64,000 nt of DNA from Rhabditoides inermis (lineage: Eukaryota; Nematoda; Chromadorea; Rhabditida; Rhabditidae), in NCBI GenBank assembly GCA_963966185.1, contig CAWZYM010000147.1:1-64000 (forward strand). Reading direction: 5' to 3'. The position numbers and the translations under genes were made by a program. This document shows positions 45,784-54,960 of the stretch, piece after piece; position 1 is the stretch's first letter, and each line of letters opens with the position of its first letter. The notes under the pieces are model-generated. The model was given only the letters and a program-made list of their open reading frames with translations, was not told where the DNA came from and ran no database searches.

Positions 45784-47562
45784 TCACGTAATCGATTCAA
45801 CGTGTTTGCGGAAAGTACTGGTGAGACAGCAGTCAAATATCTCAGGGTAAAAAGCGTTAACAGTAGTGTAGACCCTATAAGGATAGAAAGCCTTTGTCGT
45901 GTTACTTTTGGCGTTTGTGCGGGGGTAGTACTTGATTGGCAGACCGCGGGTGGAGCTCGGACGCTCATCGAAGAGAACATAGAGAGGCAGGTCGATCTTC
46001 CCGGACGTTAGCCTGAAGAAGTAACATAAGTCATTCAGTTGTCTTCTTCTCTCAAGCGTTTCAAGGCCAAGCCGAGAGCGAAGCGCTGCATGCGATAGGT
46101 GTGAAAGCTTGCATCGAAAAGCCAAGCGAGATAAAAACAGGTTCTGGATAGACTCCAACGTGTTGATGTCCATGTCGTACAGTGGACTGTAGATCACACT
46201 AGCGTATTCAACAATCGAACGCACATAGATGGCATACGCATTGACAAGAACGGCTTCGTTTCTTGTTTTCAGCGACAGGAAGAGGAAGTTGATCTTCTTT
46301 GTTGCCTTGGAAGCAATGGTGTTGACGTGTTGACGGAAGGTGAGGGTGGAAGAGACGGTGACTCCGAGATCGCGTATCTCCTCGCTGGACGGAACTGGCG
46401 AACCACAAAGGTTGTAGACGTGACGCGGGTTCTTTTTTCCGACGTGGACAACGGCACACTTGCTGGCGCAGACTTGCATCTCCCACTCCTCGATCCATCG
46501 CTCCAATGCTCTCGCAGCAGCCGCTAGCGCATCGGGTGAGGCAGATGGCTTGAAGGATGTTGAGATCTTGGCGTCGTCGGCAAACAGGTAGATGTTGACG
46601 TTCGGGGGCATCCGAGAAGGTAGATCGTTGACGAAGAGTAGGAAGAGAAGGGGTCCGAGAACGGACCCTTGGGGCACTCCGGAGAGCACAGCTTCAGGCG
46701 CACTCAGCTCTCCCTCCACCTGCACTCGTTGTGTCCGGCCGGTGAGCCACGAGCGCAGCCACGCGTGTAGCTCGCCCGTCACTCCCAGCGACGACAGCTT
46801 AGCAAAAAGCTTCGGGTGACTCACTCGATCGAATGCTTTCGAGAAATCGATGTAGAGCACGTCAGTGCACATGCCTCTGTTTTCGGCATTTACTAGATCA
46901 CTCATGAACAAAAGGAGTTGAGAGTCAGTACTCCGTTTAGAACGAAATCCGAATTGGGAAGAGGACAGTAATCGAGAATTCGAAAGGTATGTAGTTAGTT
47001 CATTTTTGATAATGGTTTCCATAACTTTTCCTATGGCTGAGGTTAGTGAGATTGGGCGATAATTACTAGGATCATGTTTTGCTCCCTTTTTGAATACAGG
47101 AGTGATTTCTCCGGTCTTCCATTCAGTAGGCAAAGTGGATGTGAACATGGAGTAACTAAAAAGGAGTGAGAGTGGAAACGCGGTGGCAGAAGCCGTGTTC
47201 TTGAGAAATATGGCAGGAATTTGCTCGGGGGTCTTATTGACCTTGGCAATAAGCCGAGTGAGAGTTTGCTCCACAGTATGTGGAGAGAAGCGCACGTCGT
47301 GGATGCGAGCCGCTGTCGCCGACTCGAGAGCCGGCATCCGCCCGTTGTCGGTGGTGAACACGGACGCGTACTGCCTAGACAGAACTTCCGCCTTAGCCGC
47401 TGCTGTATCTGCAATTATATCACCTGCAATCAGAGTCGGTATGGGTGCTTGCGCACGACCACACCTCTTCATATAGGAGAAGAACGATGCCTTGTTAGAT
47501 GCAAACATTCGTTCTTTTAACACTCTCTCCCTCCTTGCTACCTTCTTAATTCTTTTCACCAT
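45784..47562 (-). CDS. Retrotransposon reverse transcriptase
   Basis: 592 codons, apparently complete RT. Visible marks in order: a basic start (MVKRIKK), PVFKKGAKHDPSNYRPISL (finger/palm), FGFRSKRST, IDFSKAFDRV, GVPQGSVLGPLLF, the catalytic YLFADDAKI, LGVTVSS, and a C-terminal LGLETLERRR region. It copies the element's RNA at the target nick. Upstream in the same frame lies the endonuclease, separated by a TAG, so in this copy EN and RT are not one continuous protein unless the stop is read through. The ATG at 47562 is the first after the TAG and need not be a natural start. Confidence 0.85.
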   Translation of the reverse strand: MVKRIKKVARRERVLKERMFASNKASFFSYMKRCGRAQAPIPTLIAGDIIADTAAAKAEVLSRQYASVFTTDNGRMPALESATAARIHDVRFSPHTVEQTLTRLIAKVNKTPEQIPAIFLKNTASATAFPLSLLFSYSMFTSTLPTEWKTGEITPVFKKGAKHDPSNYRPISLTSAIGKVMETIIKNELTTYLSNSRLLSSSQFGFRSKRSTDSQLLLFMSDLVNAENRGMCTDVLYIDFSKAFDRVSHPKLFAKLSSLGVTGELHAWLRSWLTGRTQRVQVEGELSAPEAVLSGVPQGSVLGPLLFLLFVNDLPSRMPPNVNIYLFADDAKISTSFKPSASPDALAAAARALERWIEEWEMQVCASKCAVVHVGKKNPRHVYNLCGSPVPSSEEIRDLGVTVSSTLTFRQHVNTIASKATKKINFLFLSLKTRNEAVLVNAYAIYVRSIVEYASVIYSPLYDMDINTLESIQNLFLSRLAFRCKLSHLSHAALRSRLGLETLERRRQLNDLCYFFRLTSGKIDLPLYVLFDERPSSTRGLPIKYYPRTNAKSNTTKAFYPYRVYTTVNAFYPEIFDCCLTSTFRKHVESIT

Positions 47563-47595
47563 ATGTTTGTATGCTGGGGAGTTTCCTTCCCTCCT

Positions 47596-48492
47596 CTATA
47601 TTGATAGTTTAGCGGCAAAAAGCCGGTGAATGTGACGAGATCGAGGTGTTCTCACAACATCGAATCGCGGAATGCAGCTATCAATCACAACATGCATAAT
47701 GCGTGTGAATCTCTCATACATTGTATTGATATCAGGGAGACTCATCAGCTCTGAGAGCCAATCGACTGAAGCAATCATGCTTGTCGCTGATGAATAATCA
47801 CCCTTGCGAAATGACAACACAGAGCGGCGAGCAATCGGAATGCGCGTGGGATGACAATGCACAGAGAAACGGACGTTTTTGTGATCTGCAAAGCCGTCAC
47901 TGACAGTGACGTCAGAACAGAAATCACGGGACGAGCACAAAACCAAATCGAGGATATTTTCTCCTCGAGTTGGGACATTTACAAGTTGAGACAAGCCATG
48001 CGACACACATAAAGAAACAAGCTTTTCACACTGACGGCATGCTGAAATAGGTATATCCCATTTAATATGGGCACAGTTGAAGTCTCCAATAAGGACAATG
48101 GGGATGGTAGTGTTGGAAAGAGCAATAAGCTCAATTTCATTGAGCAATCGCTCGATAGACTGCGAATGGGTGGGGTGGTAGATGGATATAAGTTTAAATG
48201 GAAGAGGGGTGCGGACATCTACACAAAGCAACTCAACATCAGGCGTAGTTTCGACAAGGGACATGGGAATAGAATGTCGAGCGAGGATAGCTACGCCGCC
48301 GCCAAGGGCGACGCGGCTCTCATCTCTCTGCACTCTATCCTTACGGAAAACTTGATACTCGCCATCCGATATGAAAGAATCCGGAATGCTAGTGTCAAGC
48401 CAAGTCTCACACACAGACAGAATATCAATGTCGTTAGAAGCAATGTAATCTCGATATAATTGGACGTTGTTACGCATAGAGCGTGCGTTCAC
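47596..48492 (-). CDS. Retrotransposon APE-type endonuclease domain
   Basis: About 298 codons. Begins VNARSMRNN, the usual start of the domain, with SVCETWL (metal-binding Glu), GDFN and ADHKNVRFSV (catalytic Asp-His) as expected for exonuclease-endonuclease-phosphatase nicking enzymes of CR1/L2 elements. The first codon in the open stretch is GTG; the first ATG is six codons on. It ends AAKLSI then TAG; the frame then continues RREGNSPAYKH into RT, so the TAG is probably a nonsense mutation, perhaps of a Trp codon. Confidence 0.8.
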   Translation of the reverse strand: MNARSMRNNVQLYRDYIASNDIDILSVCETWLDTSIPDSFISDGEYQVFRKDRVQRDESRVALGGGVAILARHSIPMSLVETTPDVELLCVDVRTPLPFKLISIYHPTHSQSIERLLNEIELIALSNTTIPIVLIGDFNCAHIKWDIPISACRQCEKLVSLCVSHGLSQLVNVPTRGENILDLVLCSSRDFCSDVTVSDGFADHKNVRFSVHCHPTRIPIARRSVLSFRKGDYSSATSMIASVDWLSELMSLPDINTMYERFTRIMHVVIDSCIPRFDVVRTPRSRHIHRLFAAKLSI

Positions 48493-48522
48493 TTGACAGA
48501 CAGACAGACAGGGGCTTGTGAC

Positions 48523-49350
48523 TCACTGGTCTCCGCGCGGCGTCCACTCGGTGGCCGTCTCCAGCTTGACCAGCTTGCAGTTGCGCACTGTCCACTGCCG
48601 CTTCTTGGCGGCGTCGTTGCGAGAGATGGCTTCCTTCCACGCCGCTTTGTACAGCGACATCTCGGACGGGCTGTAATCTGGTCGAGCGCTCACCTGCAGC
48701 TTGTTGGCACGGATGTCGACGTGGAGCTTCTTGAGGAACGAGTAGACATCGTTCTCGGAAGGGAACTCGCAGATGAGCGGGCGCGGAGGCTGACCGCCTT
48801 GCCGCGCATGCCCCACCCGAAAAACCTCCACCGGGGAGGCCAGATCTAGTTTCGAGCACAACTCACGCATGTAAGCAGCGTCGTCTTCCTTCTCGCCAAC
48901 GTGTTTGATGAAGACGCGCTTCTTGCGAAGCTCATCCTGGCTCTCCTCGCGGACAGCCTTGCGCACCAGTTGAACCTGGGCGGCCGTAGACCCGCCGCCC
49001 ACCACAGAGGCGAACGAGCGGGCCACGGGCGGCTGGCCTGCAAGCAACTTGTCCACACGCTCACTCACCTGTTTCATCTGTTCCGCTAGGCTGTCCTGCT
49101 TCACTTGCAACTCCTTGACGGCAGTCGTAATAGGCAGAATGAGCTGCTGGATAGATCCGAACAGATCTTTCAGTAGCACAGTGAGGGAATTATAGGTGAC
49201 GGCCGAATTCTGTTGGAACACGTCCATGTCCACCTGGACAATGGAGGGAACAGAGGTTTCGAATACGGGGGTGGTGATGTGGGGAGCCTTTTTAGGATCA
49301 GGGGGACGAGTAGGGCTGTTGGACACGGATGACATTATCAGCTGTCGCAA
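48523..49350 (-). CDS. Retrotransposon ORF1 protein
   Basis: 275 codons from ATG. A Pro-rich start, a predicted coiled coil (about 75-95, LQVKQDSLAEQMKQVSERVD), then an RNA-binding-like region (VEVFRVGHARQG ... LICEFPSENDVYSFLKKL) and a basic end. Such ORF1 proteins chaperone the element RNA. The stop TGA is in frame with the endonuclease 30 nt later. A diverged relative is at 58098-58667. Confidence 0.7.
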   Translation of the reverse strand: MRQLIMSSVSNSPTRPPDPKKAPHITTPVFETSVPSIVQVDMDVFQQNSAVTYNSLTVLLKDLFGSIQQLILPITTAVKELQVKQDSLAEQMKQVSERVDKLLAGQPPVARSFASVVGGGSTAAQVQLVRKAVREESQDELRKKRVFIKHVGEKEDDAAYMRELCSKLDLASPVEVFRVGHARQGGQPPRPLICEFPSENDVYSFLKKLHVDIRANKLQVSARPDYSPSEMSLYKAAWKEAISRNDAAKKRQWTVRNCKLVKLETATEWTPRGDQ

Positions 49351-49377
49351 TCAGTAAACCAAACGACCGCTCGCTGT

Positions 49378-49465
49378 GAAGACAGAGGCGGGAGTGAAGA
49401 CAGAGGCGGGAGTGAAGACAGAGGCGGGAGTGAAGACAGAGGCGGGAGTGAGACAGAGGCGGGAG
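49378..49465. repeat. 18-bp tandem repeat at the 5' end of the CR1-like element
   Basis: Unit GAAGACAGAGGCGGGAGT, four copies plus a truncated fifth. Lies 28 nt upstream of ORF1 and adjoins the right-arm boundary. Confidence 0.9.
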
Positions 49466-49839
49466 ATTTGTTCTGTTTGTTGTTCGCTAAACGAAATGGG
49501 CCACTTACCCGCCGCACATACGTTCCCTTTTCCAACAAAAACTTTTTCTTTTCGAATCCGGTATGTCTATAAAAGAGATTTATTATCAATCTCAATGGTT
49601 GGGGGGAGGTGTTGATGTTGTGCATGGTGCGGGGTGCGGGTTGGGTGTGGAGGTCCGGCCGCTCCCGTCGACGGTCCCTCGGCAGAAGTCGCTTGGTCGC
49701 AGCAGCCTTGAAGCGTCGGGGCGAACGGGGCAGCCGGCTGTATCGCGCTCTCTCGGACCGCTCTCTTTCTCCCCATGTCACGGGGTGAGAGACGGCCCTA
49801 CGCGAGTACAGATGTTGGTAGATCAAATGTGATTCTCTC

Positions 49840-50598
49840 TCATTGCCTTTGCATGTTGTCGTTTTCTCTCTCTTCCGCCCGGCGGGCATAGTACTGTTTG
49901 TATCGAACGATCATCTTCAATGCTTTTTCGGGTCGGTTCTTTCCATATTTGGGTGAATACGCCTCCCCCATTGTATGCATGTAGTAGATTGCTTTCGAGT
50001 ATTCGAGTGTCTCTCCCTGGATCCGAGAGATGATCTCACTCCATTCTGACTTGGGTATTCCCAGTGATTTCATCGCTTCATCATTCTCTTTCCAGTAGTC
50101 TCCAAGAGAGCTGACCAGGAATGGATGGAGGGACACAGTGTATCCCAATGCCTTGTACGTTTCAGTAATAGCCGTGTATTTCTCGATCTTATCAGTCGCG
50201 GCGCGTTCGAATGAGGCGATTCCATTTCCGAATGAAACGCGCACATCCAAAATCACCACTTGCTTTTCACTCTCTCTCGACAACACAATGTCCGGCCGCA
50301 AATTGCCGCCATCGATCGAGTTGCGAGTCCCCTCTTCTTTCGTGTTTCGCAAAACCTCTCACACCACATCAAAAATACTCTAAAAATATAGCTAAACAAA
50401 AGTATCTGTCCAGTCCACGATCATTTCATTCGTACATTTCCTCCCCTCTGTGTTCACACGTGACAATGGTTTCGTTCCGCCGATTTTCGATAGAACTTGA
50501 TTCCCACACAAGTGTTCCCGCACACACTCTCTCCCTGCCACATCTATGAGCGTATGAGCCCACCAGGACCAGACCCACACACAATTATAGACGCCCAC
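49840..50598 (-). pseudogene. RLE-type retrotransposon fragment, mirrored copy
   Basis: Same as 44417-45175, with Glu for Lys in the MG(K/E)AYSP stretch. Open parts are 49840-50352 and 50392-50598. Confidence 0.65.
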
Positions 50599-51064
50599 CC
50601 ACTATGGCACTGTATATAATTTTTCCCTTCCCCTCCCTTCAAATAAATTTATATTCCCTTTTATTCGCATTCTACACGTGATTTGTTGTGATATGGATGC
50701 TCTTGTCTAGTGCAAGCCTCGCGGCTTCGCAAGTAATTTCCTTAATCGCTCCTGTCCCTCCCGCGGGCTGGATGAAAGCATTCCCCTATCTACGATGAAA
50801 CGTGAATTGTGTAGTAGTCAATTGTTTTGGACTTTTTTCTTGGAGATTCGTCATAATCTTTCTCATATATCTTTGATTGCTCATATTTTTGTGTGACGCG
50901 GATATCATTCTGCAATAAATTATTGTTATTAAGATACAGTAGTTTGAACAATGGCCCCAAAACAGCGAAGAAACCGTAGACAGTCCTTAATGCGTTTATC
51001 TCTCTCTCTCTCTCTCTCACTCTCTCCCTCTCCCTCTCCCTCCCCCCTCTCTCTCCCTCCCTCT

Positions 51065-51140
<76 letters not shown>

Positions 51141-51223
51141 CTCGCTCTCGCTCTCGCTCTTGCTTTCGCTCTCGCTCTCGCTTTCGCTCTCGCTCTCGCT
51201 CGCGCTCTCGCGCTCTCTCTCTC

Positions 51224-51254
<31 letters not shown>

Positions 51255-51314
51255 TACTCTCTCATTCTCTCTATGGAGCCCGCGCATTGTCCCTTGTGAT
51301 AAGTAATCACCAGA

Positions 51315-51692
51315 TTCTCTTTCGAAAAGTACGTAAGTAAAGAGAAGAGGTTTGTCTGGATCTGATTCAACAAAAGCACATGCATAAAATCTCTTTGCAG
51401 CTGACTAAAATATCAAAACAAACCTGCTCTTTCGAATCACTCTAAAATGTGTTTTTAAACATTATCAAAATATATAATGTAAGGTGACTGTGAAATAGGC
51501 CAAATTTTCATTTTAATTCACTACAAATAAATTATTATAATGCATAATATTTATGTTCTAATTTCATAAATTCGAAAGAGCAGGTTTGTTTTGATATTTT
51601 AGTCAGCTGCAAAGAGATTTTATGCATGTGCTTTTGTTGAATCAGATCCAGACAAACCTCTTCTCTTTACTTACGTACTTTTCGAAAGAGAA
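51315..51692. mobile_element. Foldback element, mirrored copy
   Basis: Reverse-complement copy of 43331-43708. Being itself palindromic it reads almost the same on both strands. Confidence 0.75.
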
Positions 51693-52350
51693 TGGACGTC
51701 CTTTTCTCAAATTTCGAAGAAATTTTTTTCACATTGGTGAATTACGAAAATAAAATATACATATTACAAACTCACTAGTCAGAATGTCATGATTGAAAAT
51801 ACAAATAACTTATACAACAATACTACATAGTAATATTCACTGGTTTGAAATTATAAAATAGTTTCTGTGATTCCCGCTTTTTTGAAACTGATAGATCATG
51901 TGTTGCCGAACAATGTTGTGTTATATAACGAATGTATGTGAATTAGAAACCTCACGCGCCTGCCGGTCGCTCATTGACGCGCGCTACACACGTTACAAAT
52001 TTCTCTCTTCTTCCCTTCATCTCCTAAGTTCCATTACCTAGCAAGTTACTAGCTAGTCGAAATGAAATTCTACTACGAGTAAACTAGCTATTCTTCACTA
52101 GTTATCATGTCATATCGCGAGTGCATGTACCGTTAAAAGTTTGTTTATCAGCAGTTTCAAGTTATACAACCGTCGACCTAGCCAATAAGGGGACCACCTA
52201 AGGCTCTCGAGTACAAATCGCTAGCTGCTTACATGGGGTCCATCGATTGATGCAATGAATTTGGATCAGATGACGTCACAGACTTCTGACTAGAGGCTCA
52301 CGAAAGTTATGAAGGTGGTCGTCACTCCACCGTGACTAGCGGTACATCAT

Positions 52351-52417
52351 TGGCCGCCGAGAGAATTGAACTCGAGACCTTCAGCATGATGCGCGCACAT
52401 CCACTGCGCTAGCCACC
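52351..52417 (-). pseudogene. tRNA-like sequence, Met-like, mirrored copy
   Basis: Reverse complement of 42606-42672. Confidence 0.3.
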
Positions 52418-52439
52418 CCATATTCTCAAAGAAGTTTCA

Positions 52440-52509
52440 TCATGATGTGGAATAGCTCAAGTGGTAGGGTGAGGGCGTACTGGTACTAACCAGGCGCGTT
52501 CGATCTGCA
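52440..52509 (+). pseudogene. tRNA-like sequence, mirrored copy
   Basis: Reverse complement of 42514-42583. Confidence 0.3.
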
Positions 52510-53780
52510 TATCTGCCAGTTTGTTTTGCGAATGTTTTGCGAATGTTTGTAAATGAATTCGAATGTTGCTTTTGGAATCATTTATGTATGCACATACGTA
52601 CATTAGATTTTGAGCCACTGAAACCTCGGTCATGAATTGTAATTGCAGAGCCGAGTGCGTTAAACTGATCTTCCTTATTATATTATGTTAATGGTAGAAT
52701 TACTGTTAAAATTGGGAAGTTGTGGCACAGAGATCAAAGCAGCCTCACCCGCACTGCTCTGCTCCTCTCCTATTCGCACGTTCTTTAACTGCCGAGCGCT
52801 CTCACTGGCCCTCTCCTCACCGATCGATCCATTTGATTTCAGGCCGGCTGCCCATTCTGGCTCGCACGAGAAAGAGAGAGCGCGCAGAGAGCGTGCGCAA
52901 GTGAGAGAATCAGAGGTCAGAGAGAGAGAAGAGAGTGGCTGATCGAAAAGCGGGGCATGCTCGGCTGGAAGAAGAGAGAGCGCGCAGAGAGCGTACGCTC
53001 GTGAGAGAGCCAAGAGGCCGGGATGTGAGAGTGGCTGAGCGAGAGGCGGGGCATGAGCGTTCGACCAATCAGATTGCACAGACAGTGAGCAGAGCGACCA
53101 ATGAGCGCAGAGTGCAGTGGGCGGGGCTTACGTGATGCACACCGTCGTCGTCGTCGTCGTCGTAAACACGTTTAGTGGCAGAATGAGCGAAAAGTTGTTT
53201 TGGATATTTTGGAAGCCGCAACCGATATTTATTTCTTGTATCATACTCATAAGTCTTGTCAAATGATATTCTAACAAAAAAACACATACTATGGAGTATA
53301 TCGTATTGGGATAGAGGAAATTGAGTATACCTTGGGGGTGGCGCGCTGCGCGCGTCAAAGATCAAGACAAACGGGCGGCGCTGCGCGCCGCCCTCAATTC
53401 ACCCAATAGTGCGCAATACAGTGCTAAGTGTAAAAGGGAAAGAGTTTAGTTGAGAGTCAGATTGAAAATGCTTTCATGATAGTTTCTCTTCATCATGACA
53501 TCACGTACACACAAAATTATTGTTGAATACGTATTTGAATGGTCGCCGATTCCCGATTATATTTGATCTATGTTTTTTTGTTTGAAAATGGAGAATGCTA
53601 ACTTATAGATAGAACACGTGCCCTTAGGTGGGACCATCTCGCCCTAAACTCTCTCAAGGGAGAGAACGCCCTTTCTAAGTGTAGTAGATACAAGTGATGA
53701 AGTACTCTTTATACACATACATACATACATACATACATACATGCTGATTCCAGTTGTTCACAAACACTGTTTGGTCCGTT

Positions 53781-54299
53781 CTATGCGCGGGCTGCCTTGG
53801 CGACCTTGCGCAGTCTCCTCTTGTTGTATCCGCCAGTCTGGGGCTGAGTCTCCACTGGCAGATCCGAGGTGCGGGCGGGGCACGGACAGTACGCCGCGTC
53901 GCTGCCCGGAGCCCCCGCCTCTCCCGCCGCCCCCGGGCCTCCGTCCGCTCCCGGCTCTCCAGCCTGTCCAGACGGTCCCTCCTCTCCAGCAGGTCCCTCC
54001 TCTCCGTCAGCTCCGTCCTCTCCAGGGGCGCCCGGGGCTCCAGCGGGTCCGGTGGGTCCGGCGGGTCCAGTAGGTCCGGGGGCGCCCAATCCGCGCGTTC
54101 CGTTCTGTCCAGGCTGTCCGGCGGGTCCGGCCTCTCCGGGCTGTCCAGTCTCTCCCTTGTCTCCAGCGGGTCCGTCCAATCCAGGCTGTCCGTCCTGTCC
54201 GGGCTGTCCGGGCTGTCCATCGTTACCGTTGTCTCCGGCGGGTCCAGCGGGTCCGGGAGGTCCTGGAGGTCCCGCGGGTCCAGCCTCACACTTGATACA
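53781..54299 (-). pseudogene. Collagen tail copy (residues C139 to stop), 5' part missing
   Basis: Inverted copy of the collagen exon-2 part coding the long Gly-X-Y block and C-terminus, with the reading frame intact to the TAG. It lacks promoter, signal region and furin site. At its upstream edge the arm boundary joins a (CT)n tract, creating CTCTCTCAG directly before the TGT codon of C139, a usable 3' splice site for the lin-32 exons upstream. It is a pseudogene by itself but potentially the last exon of a chimera. Confidence 0.85.
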
Positions 54300-54313
54300 C
54301 TGAGAGAGAGAAG

Positions 54314-54355
<42 letters not shown>

Positions 54356-54364
54356 GGTGCGTAC

Positions 54365-54915
54365 CTTGTCATAGGCTACATTGAGTGTGGTCATCCTCTT
54401 CCTCTCCCTCTCATTCGCAGCATTTCTGCGGTGGCGAAGCAACTGAGGAGAAGGCGTCTTGTACCTGAAAGGAGGGACTCTTCTCTCTCTCTCTCTCACT
54501 CTCTCTGAAGTCTCCTCTCTTTCTTACCTCCTCTGCTTCTCTTTCTTGGTCTTTCCTCCTCCGTTGGTCTCTCCTTCGGGCGAAGATTGCGAAGCAGCCA
54601 CGGAGGACACAGAAGAGTAGCTGGAAAGGAATATATGAGAATAATGAAACTAGATATTGCAACTACAGTAAACTGCTTACCTGTACGGGTAATCTCCAGG
54701 TGAACACATGGGCGAAGCAGAGTAAGAGAGAGGGAGGGACATCGGTAGACCTGAACAGGACACTGCTCTCTCTCTCTCTCTCTCTCTCTTTCTTCCTCTC
54801 TCTCTCTCTCTCTCTCTCGTGCTCTCTCTCCTTCTCTCTCTCTCTCTCTCTTACCTGCAGGCATGGGCGCAGAGAGTGAAGTTGTAGGCAGATAGAGAGG
54901 GTACGGCCACGACAT
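54365..54915 (-). CDS. lin-32: lin-32 (Atonal-family bHLH) 5' exons, gene truncated in helix 1
   Basis: Exons on -: 54915-54855, 54750-54681, 54620-54528, 54464-54365 (324 nt, 108 codons, ends phase 0). The protein starts MSWPYPLY and reaches [14 protein letters not shown], then basic region and helix 1 ([19 protein letters not shown], 90-108), closely like the C. elegans proneural factor LIN-32, which specifies sensory and other neurons. Known family members continue with loop and helix 2, needed for dimerisation; these are absent because inverted duplication 1 begins 64 bp past the exon-4 donor (AAG|GTACGC). A putative acceptor (CTACAG) precedes the ATG by 18 nt. Introns are CT-rich. The identification rests on memory of the LIN-32 sequence. 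Confidence 0.85.
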
Positions 54916-54960
54916 TTCGAGACGAGAAGAGTACTGTAGAATGCGATACATTAGAACAAT

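Larger units (their letters stand above)
45549..49465 (-). mobile_element. CR1/L2-like non-LTR retrotransposon, near full length
   Basis: Element on the - strand: 18-bp tandem repeats at the 5' end (49378-49465), ORF1, apurinic-type endonuclease, reverse transcriptase, 3' UTR and an (ATT)n tail at 45556-45567. It fills almost exactly the spacer between the two inverted arms (45540-49475). The flanks are inverted copies of each other and no direct target-site duplication is visible. All three coding parts share one reading frame broken only by TGA at 48523-48525 and TAG at 47596-47598. Confidence 0.85.
49476..54300 (-). repeat. Right arm of inverted duplication 1
   Basis: Reverse complement of 40723-45539. 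Carries, mirrored, the RLE fragment, GA array (about 51000-51268), foldback element (51315-51692), tRNA-like pieces (52351-52509), noncoding DNA and the collagen tail. Its outer edge at 54300 abuts lin-32 intron sequence. Confidence 0.97.

Noticed and set aside
45540..49475. CR1-like element as a simple insertion in the middle of an older palindrome
   Set aside because: No direct target-site duplication is visible and the flanks are inverted copies; left open as part of the palindrome question.
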